Below, one piece after another: positions 24,746-32,925 of a stretch of DNA of 51,999 nucleotides. The stretch is from positions 1-51,999 of the forward strand of contig JACMQO010000164.1 of the NCBI GenBank assembly GCA_014376935.1, given 5' to 3'. The stretch comes from Bdellovibrio sp. (GTDB taxonomy: Bacteria; Bdellovibrionota; Bdellovibrionia; Bdellovibrionales; Bdellovibrionaceae). The first letter of the stretch is position 1. Every line of letters begins with the position of its first letter. The translations under genes were made by a program, and so were the position numbers. The notes beneath the pieces were generated by a model that worked only from the letters and a program-made list of their open reading frames with translations, did no database searches and was not told where the DNA came from.

Positions 24746-27715
24746 ATGTCTGAAAACATGACTGAAACTCAAACTAAAATTATCAACAAAGGCGAAGAGA
24801 TTCTAAGAAAAATGGAATCACAATCAAAAGCCTCGTTATTTTCAAAAGACTTCTGGTACGGCTCGGTCATGGACTGGAGCATGAAGAACGATAAATTCAA
24901 AACCAACATGTTTCGCTTCGTTGACGTACTGCCGTCATTAACAACGGGCGATGAAGTCGCGACACACCTTAAAGAATATTTCAGCGAAGGTGGCAAATCA
25001 GAACTACCCAGCGTATTTAACGTAGGCCTTGGTTTAGGATCATTAGCTCCGGGCTTAATGGCTGGTGCCATCAAGAAAAACGTGATGGGCATGGCGAAAA
25101 TGTTCATCACCGGCGAAAACGCAGAAGAAGCCATCACCGTTTTAAAGAAAGCACGCAAGAACAATTTAACGTTCACAGTTGATATTCTAGGTGAAGCCAC
25201 ACTTTCAGAAAAAGAAGCCGCTGATTACCAACGTCGTTATTTAGAATTAATCGAATGGTTAGCCAATGATTCAAAAAAATGGGATGCAAATCCACTTCTT
25301 GATTCAGACGCTGAAGGCGCTATTCCAAAAGTAAACGTGTCAGTTAAAATGACGGCTCTTTATTCACAAGTCAGTGACAAAGCCTGGGATGAATCAAAAA
25401 GAATCGTCAAAGACCGTTTGCGCCCTATTTTCAAAAAAGGAATGGAACTTGGAGTCTTTATCAATTTAGATATGGAGCACTACGCGGTTAAACACATGAC
25501 CCTAGAAGTGTTCCAAGAGCTGATCAACGAACCCGAATTCAGATCTTACAAATTCTTTGGTTGCGTGATTCAAGCTTACTTACGTGATTCTTACCAAGAT
25601 ATCAAAGCGATGATCGACTTTGCAAAAAAACGTGAAACGCCATTCACGATTCGTTTAGTGAAAGGCGCTTACTGGGATTCGGAAACGATCGATGCCAACC
25701 AACGTGGTTGGTCGACACCCGTTTATTCAGTCAAAGCTGAAAGCGATGCGAACTACGAACGCTGCGCGGGTCTATTATTAGAAAGCTACCGCTACATTCG
25801 CGTGGCTTTAGCGTCGCATAACGTGCGCACGATAGCGGCCGCTTTAGTGAAGGCTGATCAATTAGGTTTAGCTAAAAACGCTTATGAAATTCAAATGCTT
25901 TACGGAATGGCTGAGCCGATTAAAAAAACATTATCAGACATGGGCTACCGCGTGCGCGAATACGCTCCGGTCGGAGAATTAATTCCGGGCATGGCTTACC
26001 TAGTTCGTCGTTTATTAGAAAATACGTCAAATGAATCTTGGCTTCGCGGAAAATTCGCGGAATCAAAAACAACAGCCGAACTTTTAAAAGATCCATCGAT
26101 TGGTTTAACTCCGACGCCGTCTGAATACGTGAAGAAACAAAATTTATTTCACAATGAACCGGCTTTAGATTTCGCCGTGAAAGACGTTCGCGATAAAACG
26201 ATGGCGGCCTTGACGAAATTGAAATCACAATTACCAAGAAATGTTCAGCCGATCATCGGCTCTGACAAACAGACCTCAACAAATGTGTTTACGCGATATA
26301 ACCCCTCAAACACATCTGAAGTTGTCGCCAAAGTGCAAATGGCCAATAACGACATGGCTGAAAAAGCGATTCAGGCCGCACACGCAGCTTTTGCGACTTG
26401 GAAAAAAGTTCCGGCACTTGAACGTTCAAAAATCATCGACCGTGTCGCTGATTTAATGAATCAGAAAAAATTTGATTTAATGGCCGCGCAAATTCTAGAG
26501 GTCGGAAAACCTTGGGCTGAAGCCGATGGTGATATCGGTGAAGCGATCGATTTCTGCCGCTACTACGCAAATCATATGCGTGATATCGCTAATCCCCTTC
26601 GCGTTGGACATGCTCCGGGTGAAGTCAGTCAATACATCTATAAACCGCGCGGAGTCGTCACCGTGATTGCGCCGTGGAACTTCCCGTTAGCCATTTTAGC
26701 TGGTCAGGTTGTAGCTGCTTTAGTGACTGGTAATACGGTCGTGATGAAACCTGCAGAACAAAGTTCATTTATTGCTGAAGGCTTAATGAATATTCTAACT
26801 GAAGCGGGCGTTCCGAAAAACGTGGTTCAGTTCTTACCTGGTTACGGGGAAGAGATCGGCGACTACTTAGTGAAACATCCATTAACAACAACGATTGCGT
26901 TCACGGGTTCAAAAGCCGTTGGCTTATTGATCGCGAAAAATGCAGCCGTCGTTCAACCCGGCCAACAGCACGTCAAACGTTGCATTATCGAAATGGGCGG
27001 TAAAAATGCCGTGATCATCGATAACGACGCAGATCTGGATGAAGCCGTTGACGGAGTTCTTTATTCGGCCTTTGGTTTTTCAGGACAAAAATGTTCAGCC
27101 GCTTCACGCGTGATCGTATTGGCTGATGTTTATGATAAATTTGTTGATCGCTTAAAAGAAGCGGCCGCTTCGATTGAAGTCTTATCTGCTGAAAATCCAA
27201 AAGCTTACTTTGGACCCGTCGTTGACGAAGAATCACAGCAGCGCCTTTTGAAAGTGATTGAAGAGTATTCTGGCAAACACACGGTCGTCTTTAAAGGACA
27301 AGCACCAACGAATGGCTACTTTGTACCGGCTACCATTTTAGGTGATGTGAAATCAAATGACTTTATCGCGCAGAATGAGTTCTTTGGTCCATTGATCGCG
27401 GTGATCAAAGCCAAGAACTTAGATGAAGCCATCGCATTTGCCAATTCAACAGAGTACGCTTTAACGGGCGGAGTTTTCTCTAGATCACCAGCTAATATTC
27501 AAAAAATTAAAAATGAATTAGAAGTCGGTAACATGTACATCAACCGCGGTATCACGGGTGCGATGGTCGACCGTCATCCATTTGGTGGTTACAAGATGTC
27601 AGGCATCGGTTCTAAAACCGGAGGCCCTGATTATTTAAAACAATTCGTTGAACCGATCGTGATCACCGAGAACACGATGCGCCGCGGATTTGCTCCTGAA
27701 GAAAACGTGAACTAA
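24746..27715 (+). CDS. putA: Bifunctional proline dehydrogenase / delta-1-pyrroline-5-carboxylate dehydrogenase
   Basis: PutA oxidises proline to glutamate in two steps, using FAD and then NAD. The 989-residue protein has the proline dehydrogenase barrel at about 100-430. Visible parts are INLDMEHYAVKHMTLEVF, FTIRLVKGAYWDSE and the closing EIQMLYGM...YAPVGELIPGMAYLVRRLLEN. The aldehyde dehydrogenase domain at about 520-975 has IAPWNFPLAI, ELGG-like IIEMGGKNAV and catalytic Cys783 in FSGQKCSAASR. There is no N-terminal ribbon-helix-helix, so it is not a transcriptional regulator. AAGGGGTAAACCT precedes the ATG. It supports amino-acid-based growth. The rhomboid gene overlaps its last 81 bp on the opposite strand. 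Confidence 0.96.
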   Translation: MSENMTETQTKIINKGEEILRKMESQSKASLFSKDFWYGSVMDWSMKNDKFKTNMFRFVDVLPSLTTGDEVATHLKEYFSEGGKSELPSVFNVGLGLGSLAPGLMAGAIKKNVMGMAKMFITGENAEEAITVLKKARKNNLTFTVDILGEATLSEKEAADYQRRYLELIEWLANDSKKWDANPLLDSDAEGAIPKVNVSVKMTALYSQVSDKAWDESKRIVKDRLRPIFKKGMELGVFINLDMEHYAVKHMTLEVFQELINEPEFRSYKFFGCVIQAYLRDSYQDIKAMIDFAKKRETPFTIRLVKGAYWDSETIDANQRGWSTPVYSVKAESDANYERCAGLLLESYRYIRVALASHNVRTIAAALVKADQLGLAKNAYEIQMLYGMAEPIKKTLSDMGYRVREYAPVGELIPGMAYLVRRLLENTSNESWLRGKFAESKTTAELLKDPSIGLTPTPSEYVKKQNLFHNEPALDFAVKDVRDKTMAALTKLKSQLPRNVQPIIGSDKQTSTNVFTRYNPSNTSEVVAKVQMANNDMAEKAIQAAHAAFATWKKVPALERSKIIDRVADLMNQKKFDLMAAQILEVGKPWAEADGDIGEAIDFCRYYANHMRDIANPLRVGHAPGEVSQYIYKPRGVVTVIAPWNFPLAILAGQVVAALVTGNTVVMKPAEQSSFIAEGLMNILTEAGVPKNVVQFLPGYGEEIGDYLVKHPLTTTIAFTGSKAVGLLIAKNAAVVQPGQQHVKRCIIEMGGKNAVIIDNDADLDEAVDGVLYSAFGFSGQKCSAASRVIVLADVYDKFVDRLKEAAASIEVLSAENPKAYFGPVVDEESQQRLLKVIEEYSGKHTVVFKGQAPTNGYFVPATILGDVKSNDFIAQNEFFGPLIAVIKAKNLDEAIAFANSTEYALTGGVFSRSPANIQKIKNELEVGNMYINRGITGAMVDRHPFGGYKMSGIGSKTGGPDYLKQFVEPIVITENTMRRGFAPEENVN

Positions 27716-28591
27716 ATAGCCGACTCCAAGTACAAGGCCCGTTATCGTTCCACCGATATGGGCCGAATGTGCGATAGAAGACGTTACGCCCCCCGGCGTG
27801 TACAACACAGCCGTAAAATCAGCGATTAAGAAAATCGGGAATATTAAAAAGGCTGGTAAATAAATTTCGCCAAAACCCCTTGGTACGGGCGCAAAGAAAT
27901 AAGTCCACGGCATGGTTTCATTCTTCTTAACGACCATCAAAAACGCCATCAGCGCGCACAGCGACCCGCTAGCTCCGATGACCGAAAGATTCCCATCTAA
28001 GTTTAGAAGCAAAAAGGCGATTCCACCGCCGATACCACCCAGTACATAAACTGAAATGATCGTTAACGTATCAATTGTTTTTTCTAAGTATGTGATCACC
28101 AAAAAAATGAAAACTAAATTTCCTAGCAAATGAAAAAATGAATAATGAGTAAATTGATACGTCACCCACGCCCACGGGGACGTTTGCGTTGATCCTAAAC
28201 CAAACTGGTATTGTACCGAGCTTAAGTACTCTTTTCGAACATCTGTAATCAGCGCACGCATTTTAGCAATTTGAACTTGGTCTCCTGAAAAAGGAAACGT
28301 TTCGATGCGGCCCCAGAACCGATGATCTTTCAACGCTTGGGTTGCGATTTGTTCTAACGAAAGATCGGCGACATCTTTTTCTTCGATCGGATCTAACGTC
28401 TGAATATACATTTGGGCCACGGCCATATCGAAGTTTTTATTTTGCAATTGATCTGTACTTTTAGTTGATGGCCAGACCGGAAAAATAAGATTTGCCATAA
28501 TGTAGATCAAAATATTTAACGCCACGACAACGTAAGCCAAGTTAAACTGGGGTTTAATTTCTGATCTTTTAATCGAGCCCGGAAATAACAT
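27635..28591 (-). CDS. Rhomboid-family intramembrane serine protease
   Basis: This 318-residue membrane protease has catalytic Ser208 in VIGASGSLCALMAF and His278 in SAHIGG. The helix-2 pattern THYSFFHLLGNLVFIF is also typical. The first membrane helix (about 17-38) is followed by an unusually long extra-membrane region (about 39-140), rich in charged residues, before the core helices. This L1-type insertion is larger than in E. coli GlpG and may bind a partner. The gene's 3' end overlaps the putA 3' end by 81 bp in convergent orientation. It follows the RDD gene by 29 bp and is probably in one unit with it. Confidence 0.92.
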   Translation of the reverse strand: MLFPGSIKRSEIKPQFNLAYVVVALNILIYIMANLIFPVWPSTKSTDQLQNKNFDMAVAQMYIQTLDPIEEKDVADLSLEQIATQALKDHRFWGRIETFPFSGDQVQIAKMRALITDVRKEYLSSVQYQFGLGSTQTSPWAWVTYQFTHYSFFHLLGNLVFIFLVITYLEKTIDTLTIISVYVLGGIGGGIAFLLLNLDGNLSVIGASGSLCALMAFLMVVKKNETMPWTYFFAPVPRGFGEIYLPAFLIFPIFLIADFTAVLYTPGGVTSSIAHSAHIGGTITGLVLGVGYLVHVFFRSKSAAHRVLGDHDRFNELF

Positions 28592-28620
28592 ATTATCCTT
28601 ACTGCTAACTAAAGCAGTCT

Positions 28621-29904
28621 TTACATCTGTTCAATCAGCTTTTGTGCGTAATTAAAATCAGCTGGGTTAGAAACTGTCGACTTTATACTTTGACTGGCCG
28701 GCATTCGTCCTTTGTTTTTAATAGGACGGTTTGCAGCCAAACGCCGCTCTAAAAGTTCGCTTAGTAAATATTTTTTTACGATTCTTTGCTTATCAAATTT
28801 TCTCAAAGCCTTAAAGTTTTCGTCTTCTTCAGATCCTTTTTTTAAAACCATTCCTAATTCGTACTGAAGCACCACTTCAAGCAAATCTTTTTGCGACTTA
28901 TCCGTTTTCAAATCAGCGTAAAGTGATGTTAGACCTTTATTTAAAAAGGCACTAGCGACTCGGCATCCAAAGTAGTCTTTATTTTTAAACTGACAGGCCT
29001 GATTCAGGTAGCGCTTTTCATCGGCGCTATCAGATTCAGTTAAAGATTTCGCGTAGTAAGCTAAACTTTGCATTTCATCGTCATGCACGGTCCACAAGAC
29101 GTATTCGGCCTCTTTATCAACGCAGTCATCCGACAATTGACCCACTAGGTTTAAGGCCACCGCCGTCTGCAAGCGATCTTTGATTTCGACGGGCTTTAAC
29201 TGAGCGCACAGTAAATCTTTTTTATTTAAGCTATTAAACGTATAGGCACCCAGTTTAATTTGGTTGTGCTGCTGCCATCCGTAGCCAGCACAAATGATGA
29301 ACAGAAAAATAACTAACGTCGCAAACAAAGAGCGCCAGTATTTTGTTTCAACCTCGAACGAGAAAAATTTTTGATTTTGCTTTAGTGAATAAACCGAAGT
29401 TTCACTGATGCGGTCATAAAAAGTTTTTTGTTTCGGATGTGACAAAACAGCCAACCAAGGTAAACCTAAAAATAAGGCCGAAAACCAAAATCCCACTTGC
29501 CGAACCAAGATGCGAATAAAAATCAAACCCGGCTGACGATCTACGTGAACACGTAATTTTAAAAAATACTGTCCGGGTGAGCCACCCCAAAAATAAATAA
29601 AAAAACTTTGCAAAAAACTAAAAGTAAAAATATAGGTTGCTGATAACAAAAATAAAATAGGTAGATTTTCGGCGCGCGTCTGCCCGCTTTTCCAAATTGC
29701 GACTTCATCCTGAAAACAAGTGATCAGAAAAAAACTAACAACCGGAGCAAAGATTAAATAATCTAAAAGAAATGAAAAAAATCTGTCGACGATCGATGCT
29801 TTGTACATCGCCCCACCGTCAGTTGGTTTTTGACCGCCCGAATTTTGATTGGACTGACCCATGGTAGAAAAGGATTGAACGTCTGAAATATCGCTATAAA
29901 CCAT
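28621..29904 (-). CDS. RDD-domain membrane protein
   Basis: This 427-residue protein has an RDD domain at about 32-170. It carries YKASIVDRFFSFLLDYLIF with the Arg and Asp residues, GGSPGQYFLKLRV, and three membrane helices. A fourth membrane helix follows at about 195-215. The remaining 210 residues are soluble and helical, resembling TPR-like packing with paired Cys (LCAQL, DDCVD, ACQFK, FGCRV). RDD proteins are thought to be transporters or Na/H antiporters, but the function here is unproven. ATG 29904 follows AAAGAG. The extension before residue 30 is Ser/Gln/Gly-rich. It is upstream of the rhomboid gene on the same strand. Confidence 0.85.
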   Translation of the reverse strand: MVYSDISDVQSFSTMGQSNQNSGGQKPTDGGAMYKASIVDRFFSFLLDYLIFAPVVSFFLITCFQDEVAIWKSGQTRAENLPILFLLSATYIFTFSFLQSFFIYFWGGSPGQYFLKLRVHVDRQPGLIFIRILVRQVGFWFSALFLGLPWLAVLSHPKQKTFYDRISETSVYSLKQNQKFFSFEVETKYWRSLFATLVIFLFIICAGYGWQQHNQIKLGAYTFNSLNKKDLLCAQLKPVEIKDRLQTAVALNLVGQLSDDCVDKEAEYVLWTVHDDEMQSLAYYAKSLTESDSADEKRYLNQACQFKNKDYFGCRVASAFLNKGLTSLYADLKTDKSQKDLLEVVLQYELGMVLKKGSEEDENFKALRKFDKQRIVKKYLLSELLERRLAANRPIKNKGRMPASQSIKSTVSNPADFNYAQKLIEQM

Positions 29905-30001
29905 GACTCTTTATCGGTTTTTTTACGAATAGACTTTGATGGAAATTAACTTTTATTTTGATTTCGTATAATTTGTAATTGATGCTGGAAGTTATTTAAA
30001 T

Positions 30002-30517
30002 TTACTGCACTTCGATAGCGATAACGCGACCTTTGTCGTCACGATTGATCACTAAGTTTCCAACGACTTCGCCTGATTTCTTTTTTAGTTTGACTGAATC
30101 TGTTGATGCGTTCGTCGCCTCAACGTCGTAGATATCGAAATCTTTTGAAACGGCCGAATACTCTTTCATAAAGTCAGTGGTGTTAATTTCTAACGGAGAC
30201 TGGTTGGGTAATAACGAAAATTTATGAATTTTACCATTCAAAGCTTGCGCTTCGTAACGACCTTCTAAAATTTGAAATAATAAACGATCTTGAAGATTAG
30301 GCTTCGTGGCTAAAACAGTTTTAGCTTTATCATCTTTTGAAATACTAGATGCTAACTCTTGTTCCCATTTAATTTGACTGGGTTCAAAACGTTCTCCGAA
30401 ACTGGCGACGTCACGGTCTTTATCTGAAGAGGTTGCCTTAAGAACAAGTTCGTTCACAAGCACCGAAGCTACAATAACAAAGGCCATGGCTAATACTGTC
30501 GTTGTTTTCTGAGTCAT
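30002..30517 (-). CDS. Single-pass membrane-anchored protein, unknown function
   Basis: This 171-residue protein has an N-terminal membrane anchor or signal (about 7-27, VLAMAFVIVASVLVNELVL). A periplasmic domain follows. Its beta-rich C-terminal half (GRYEAQALNGKIHKFSLL, SVKLKKKSGEVVGNLVIN) resembles a small stator- or assembly-type domain, but no family was recognised. AAAGCAGG precedes the ATG. It is preceded on the same strand by the Fis-type gene and its terminator, so it has its own promoter (CATAAT box near the ATG). Confidence 0.75.
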   Translation of the reverse strand: MTQKTTTVLAMAFVIVASVLVNELVLKATSSDKDRDVASFGERFEPSQIKWEQELASSISKDDKAKTVLATKPNLQDRLLFQILEGRYEAQALNGKIHKFSLLPNQSPLEINTTDFMKEYSAVSKDFDIYDVEATNASTDSVKLKKKSGEVVGNLVINRDDKGRVIAIEVQ

Positions 30518-30544
30518 AGGTTTATTATGCCTGCTTTTTTAATG

Positions 30545-30581
30545 AAAAACGAGGTGTCTAGATTTTTGTCTAGCTACCTCG
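30545..30581 (-). terminator. Intrinsic terminator of the Fis-type regulator gene
   Basis: CGAGGT (30550-30555) with CTAGA pairs with TCTAG and ACCTCG (30576-30581) around TTTTTG, with a 2-nt internal loop. On the minus strand the stem is followed by UUUUUC. It lies 83 bp beyond the stop of the gene at 30664. Confidence 0.75.
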
Positions 30582-30663
30582 ATGTCATTTAAACTTAATG
30601 TTGATTCTTTTAGAACAGTTTCATCAAAACGGTTAAAAAATTAAGCCTGTCGTTAAGAGCAAA

Positions 30664-31101
30664 TTAAGCTGCAACTTTACGACGACGAGCTTGCGATGGA
30701 TCGATTTGGTATTGCTTCACTTTACGGTAAAGTGTTGCACGGCCAATTCCTAAAGCTTTAGCGGCTTCAGTTAAATTGCCTTTGTACTGAATGATAGCAG
30801 ACTCGATCGCTTTCGCTTCAAGGTCTTCCATCTTTTGAACTTTGTTTTCAGTTTGGCCTGGAAACGAAACAACGTTATTCGGAGTTGTTGTATCATGGTT
30901 ACCAGTTAGTGGGCTTGTACCCATAGATAATGCCGGAACACCATTCACTAATTGCGAACGGAAAAATGGGTTATCTAAACCTTCACGCCATTGATGACCT
31001 GAATACGTATAAAAAGCAACGTCTTCACCTTCATTGGATTTTTTGATTTTTTCGACAACTTCCGGATTTTCACTAACGATATACACAAATGAACGAGCCA
31101 C
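30664..31101 (-). CDS. Fis-type helix-turn-helix regulator with short N-terminal domain
   Basis: This 145-residue protein ends in a Fis/NtrC-type DNA-binding helix-turn-helix (about 95-135: ESAIIQYKGNLTEAAKALGIGRATLYRKVKQY). The N-terminal 50 residues (SFVYIVSENPEVVEKIKKS) look like the start of a receiver-type strand-helix but are too short for a full domain. The middle is low complexity. It has the output module of a sigma-54 activator but lacks the AAA+ domain, so it cannot itself open a sigma-54 promoter. It probably bends or represses DNA, or modulates an activator. The C-terminus is basic (RRRK). It has a strong terminator. Confidence 0.85.
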   Translation of the reverse strand: MARSFVYIVSENPEVVEKIKKSNEGEDVAFYTYSGHQWREGLDNPFFRSQLVNGVPALSMGTSPLTGNHDTTTPNNVVSFPGQTENKVQKMEDLEAKAIESAIIQYKGNLTEAAKALGIGRATLYRKVKQYQIDPSQARRRKVAA

Positions 31102-31261
31102 ATGGCCTCCCTTTAACTAGTTTTGATGAATCAACGACTCACAATGAATGTATCGGAATGAAATTGAAAAAATTTAGGGGTGGGCTGAAAAATAATTATT
31201 TTTTTTCACAAAAGTGTAAAAATTTAGATGAGCGTCTCAAAAAAGCACGCTTAAAACGAAT

Positions 31262-31969
31262 TTAATACAGGTAAGAAATTTTTAACGACAAATCACCATG
31301 ACCTATGACTGGGTAAATTTCTAACTTCGAAAGCTCATGTAAACGATTTTCTGAGTAATCATATGAACTAGCCCTTGCTAATAAGAACCCAACAAAGGCC
31401 CCTCCGACTAAATCACTTGTCCAATGAGCATCATCCGCTAACCGTGACAAAGCTACAAAGCTTGCGACCGGATACGCGATGACGGCCGCCTTCCATCCAT
31501 AAGCGTACGTTAAACTTGTGGCCGTCGCGAAAGAGATCGAAGTATGCCCCGACGGAAACGACTGATGACTATCACTATTTCCGGGACGTGACCGACCGAA
31601 TCCATATTTCATGGATGAGGTAACCATGGTCGTGTAAACAAGCGCACGAAAATGCGACTGGTAATGGCTTTCGTTATCATCCCAAAGCGCCTGCCCGCCT
31701 AACAGTAAAACACCGGCGGCACCTGATCCAATAAGATCCCCTACACCAGAGGTTTCTTTCGACATCTGCTGATGCCCCACCCACTGATTACGAATTTGAT
31801 CATCTTCTGGTTTTGCCAAAAAAACTGAAATAGTTCCGGCTAAGGCTAATTTGACTGAAGTCGTATCGGTCGCACGCTCTAAAAAAGGATCGACGTGTTT
31901 TTCGGTGAAAGAGTTGGCTGACGCTGCAACGTATGAAAAAAATAGAAGCTGAAAAATAAAAAAGCGCAT
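31262..31969 (-). CDS. PAP2-family phosphatase, exported
   Basis: This 235-residue type 2 phosphatidic-acid phosphatase has the three family motifs: KYGFGRSRP (Lys121-Pro129), PSGH (139-142), and SRLADDAHWTSD with Arg176, His182 and Asp186. A signal peptide (1-19) is followed by hydrophobic segments. Members act on lipid phosphates, such as undecaprenyl pyrophosphate or lipid A; the substrate here is unknown. The C-terminus ends in an aromatic residue after a short strand. The start codon sits in the right arm of a terminator hairpin. The U-rich tail of that hairpin encodes the Phe residues of the signal peptide. No normal ribosome binding site is seen. Confidence 0.9.
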   Translation of the reverse strand: MRFFIFQLLFFSYVAASANSFTEKHVDPFLERATDTTSVKLALAGTISVFLAKPEDDQIRNQWVGHQQMSKETSGVGDLIGSGAAGVLLLGGQALWDDNESHYQSHFRALVYTTMVTSSMKYGFGRSRPGNSDSHQSFPSGHTSISFATATSLTYAYGWKAAVIAYPVASFVALSRLADDAHWTSDLVGGAFVGFLLARASSYDYSENRLHELSKLEIYPVIGHGDLSLKISYLY

Positions 31970-31990
31970 ATTTTATTATGCGCTTTTTTT
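31958..31990 (-). terminator. Bidirectional terminator hairpin containing the PAP2 start codon
   Basis: AAAAAAGCGCATA (31958-31970) pairs perfectly over 13 bp with TATGCGCTTTTTT (31977-31989), with a 6-nt loop. U-runs occur on both strands. It lies 42 bp after the stop of the frameshifted lipase gene. The PAP2 ATG (31969-31967) is within the downstream arm. Confidence 0.85.
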
Positions 31991-32031
31991 CTGATTGAAT
32001 GCAATCGATCGAATCCGATCAAGGGGCTAAT

Positions 32032-32885
32032 CTACATCGTCTTAATCACTAAATCCGCAAGGCCCGAATAGAAACGAATTTGTTCACGGCGAATATAATC
32101 TGGATTACGAATTCCCATTAAGATTAAGGATTCAGCCGGTAAAACTTGTTCCATATGATCTAAGTTTGCTCTGAAATTGCGATCTATGTACTGCATCGCC
32201 ATCTTACCCTCAGTTGTCTGAATCGTGCCCAGGCCCATGGCCGATCGAAAGGCCACGATTCCATCTGACGTGTTGGTAATATAGTGACTAGTCACTAATA
32301 ACCCCGCCGGAAGATTTCTAGCATCTGTGATATCAATGGATTCATCTTGGGTTCCACCAAAAGCAAAGATTCTTGTCTTCGGATTGATTCGAATGCTTTG
32401 CAAAAATTTTTGCGCACCCGACGGAGTTAACTGACGTAAGCTTTCAAGTTTCGCTAGCGAAGTTAAAGCTGAAAAAAGCATGCAGTTATCAATCCACGTC
32501 TGAATAAATTCAACTCCTAAATAAGGAGTGCTGATCGTGTAGATATTTTTAATTGAAAAATTATGACGGTTCGCGACCCACAAAGAATAAAATCCGCCCG
32601 CACTGTGCGCAACGATATTAAATTCGACATGCCCACCTTCTAATTGTTCGATCGACTTTAATAATGTTTCAACGCGTGAACCATTGTCTTCAATCGTGCC
32701 AATTCCATTTAATTTATTGGCGACGTAAACTTTAATGCCTTTGTTTGTAAACGTGTTGACGATATCTTTTGAGAAATACTCGGGTGTAAAAGAGTTAAAA
32801 AACCCGGAATCAACACCACGACCTCATGAGCCTTTACTGAAAGACTCATGAACATTAAACTTGTTAGTACTAAAAATAATTTCAT
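32032..32885 (-). pseudogene. Secreted alpha/beta hydrolase (lipase-like) with a -1 frame change at UUUUUUA
   Basis: The ATG at 32885 has an ideal AGGAG site and begins a signal peptide (MKLFLVLTSLMFMSLSVKA). The lipase start EVVVLIPGF follows. At codon 29-30 the frame reads GG-T-TTT-TTA and would stop 30 codons later. The remaining lipase lies in the -1 frame from TTT-AAC (NSFTPEYFSK) to 32032. It contains the nucleophile elbow VAHSAGGFYSL. A single -1 shift at 32796-32802 restores a normal protein of about 284 residues. The heptamer T TTT TTA is in the correct phase for programmed -1 frameshifting. A one-base loss from a seven-T run, or a sequencing error, explains it equally well. The downstream frame is well conserved in composition, so any damage is recent. 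Confidence 0.7.
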
Positions 32886-32925
32886 ACGAAATCTCCTCTT
32901 GAGATCTTATTCTTATTTTTTCTTC

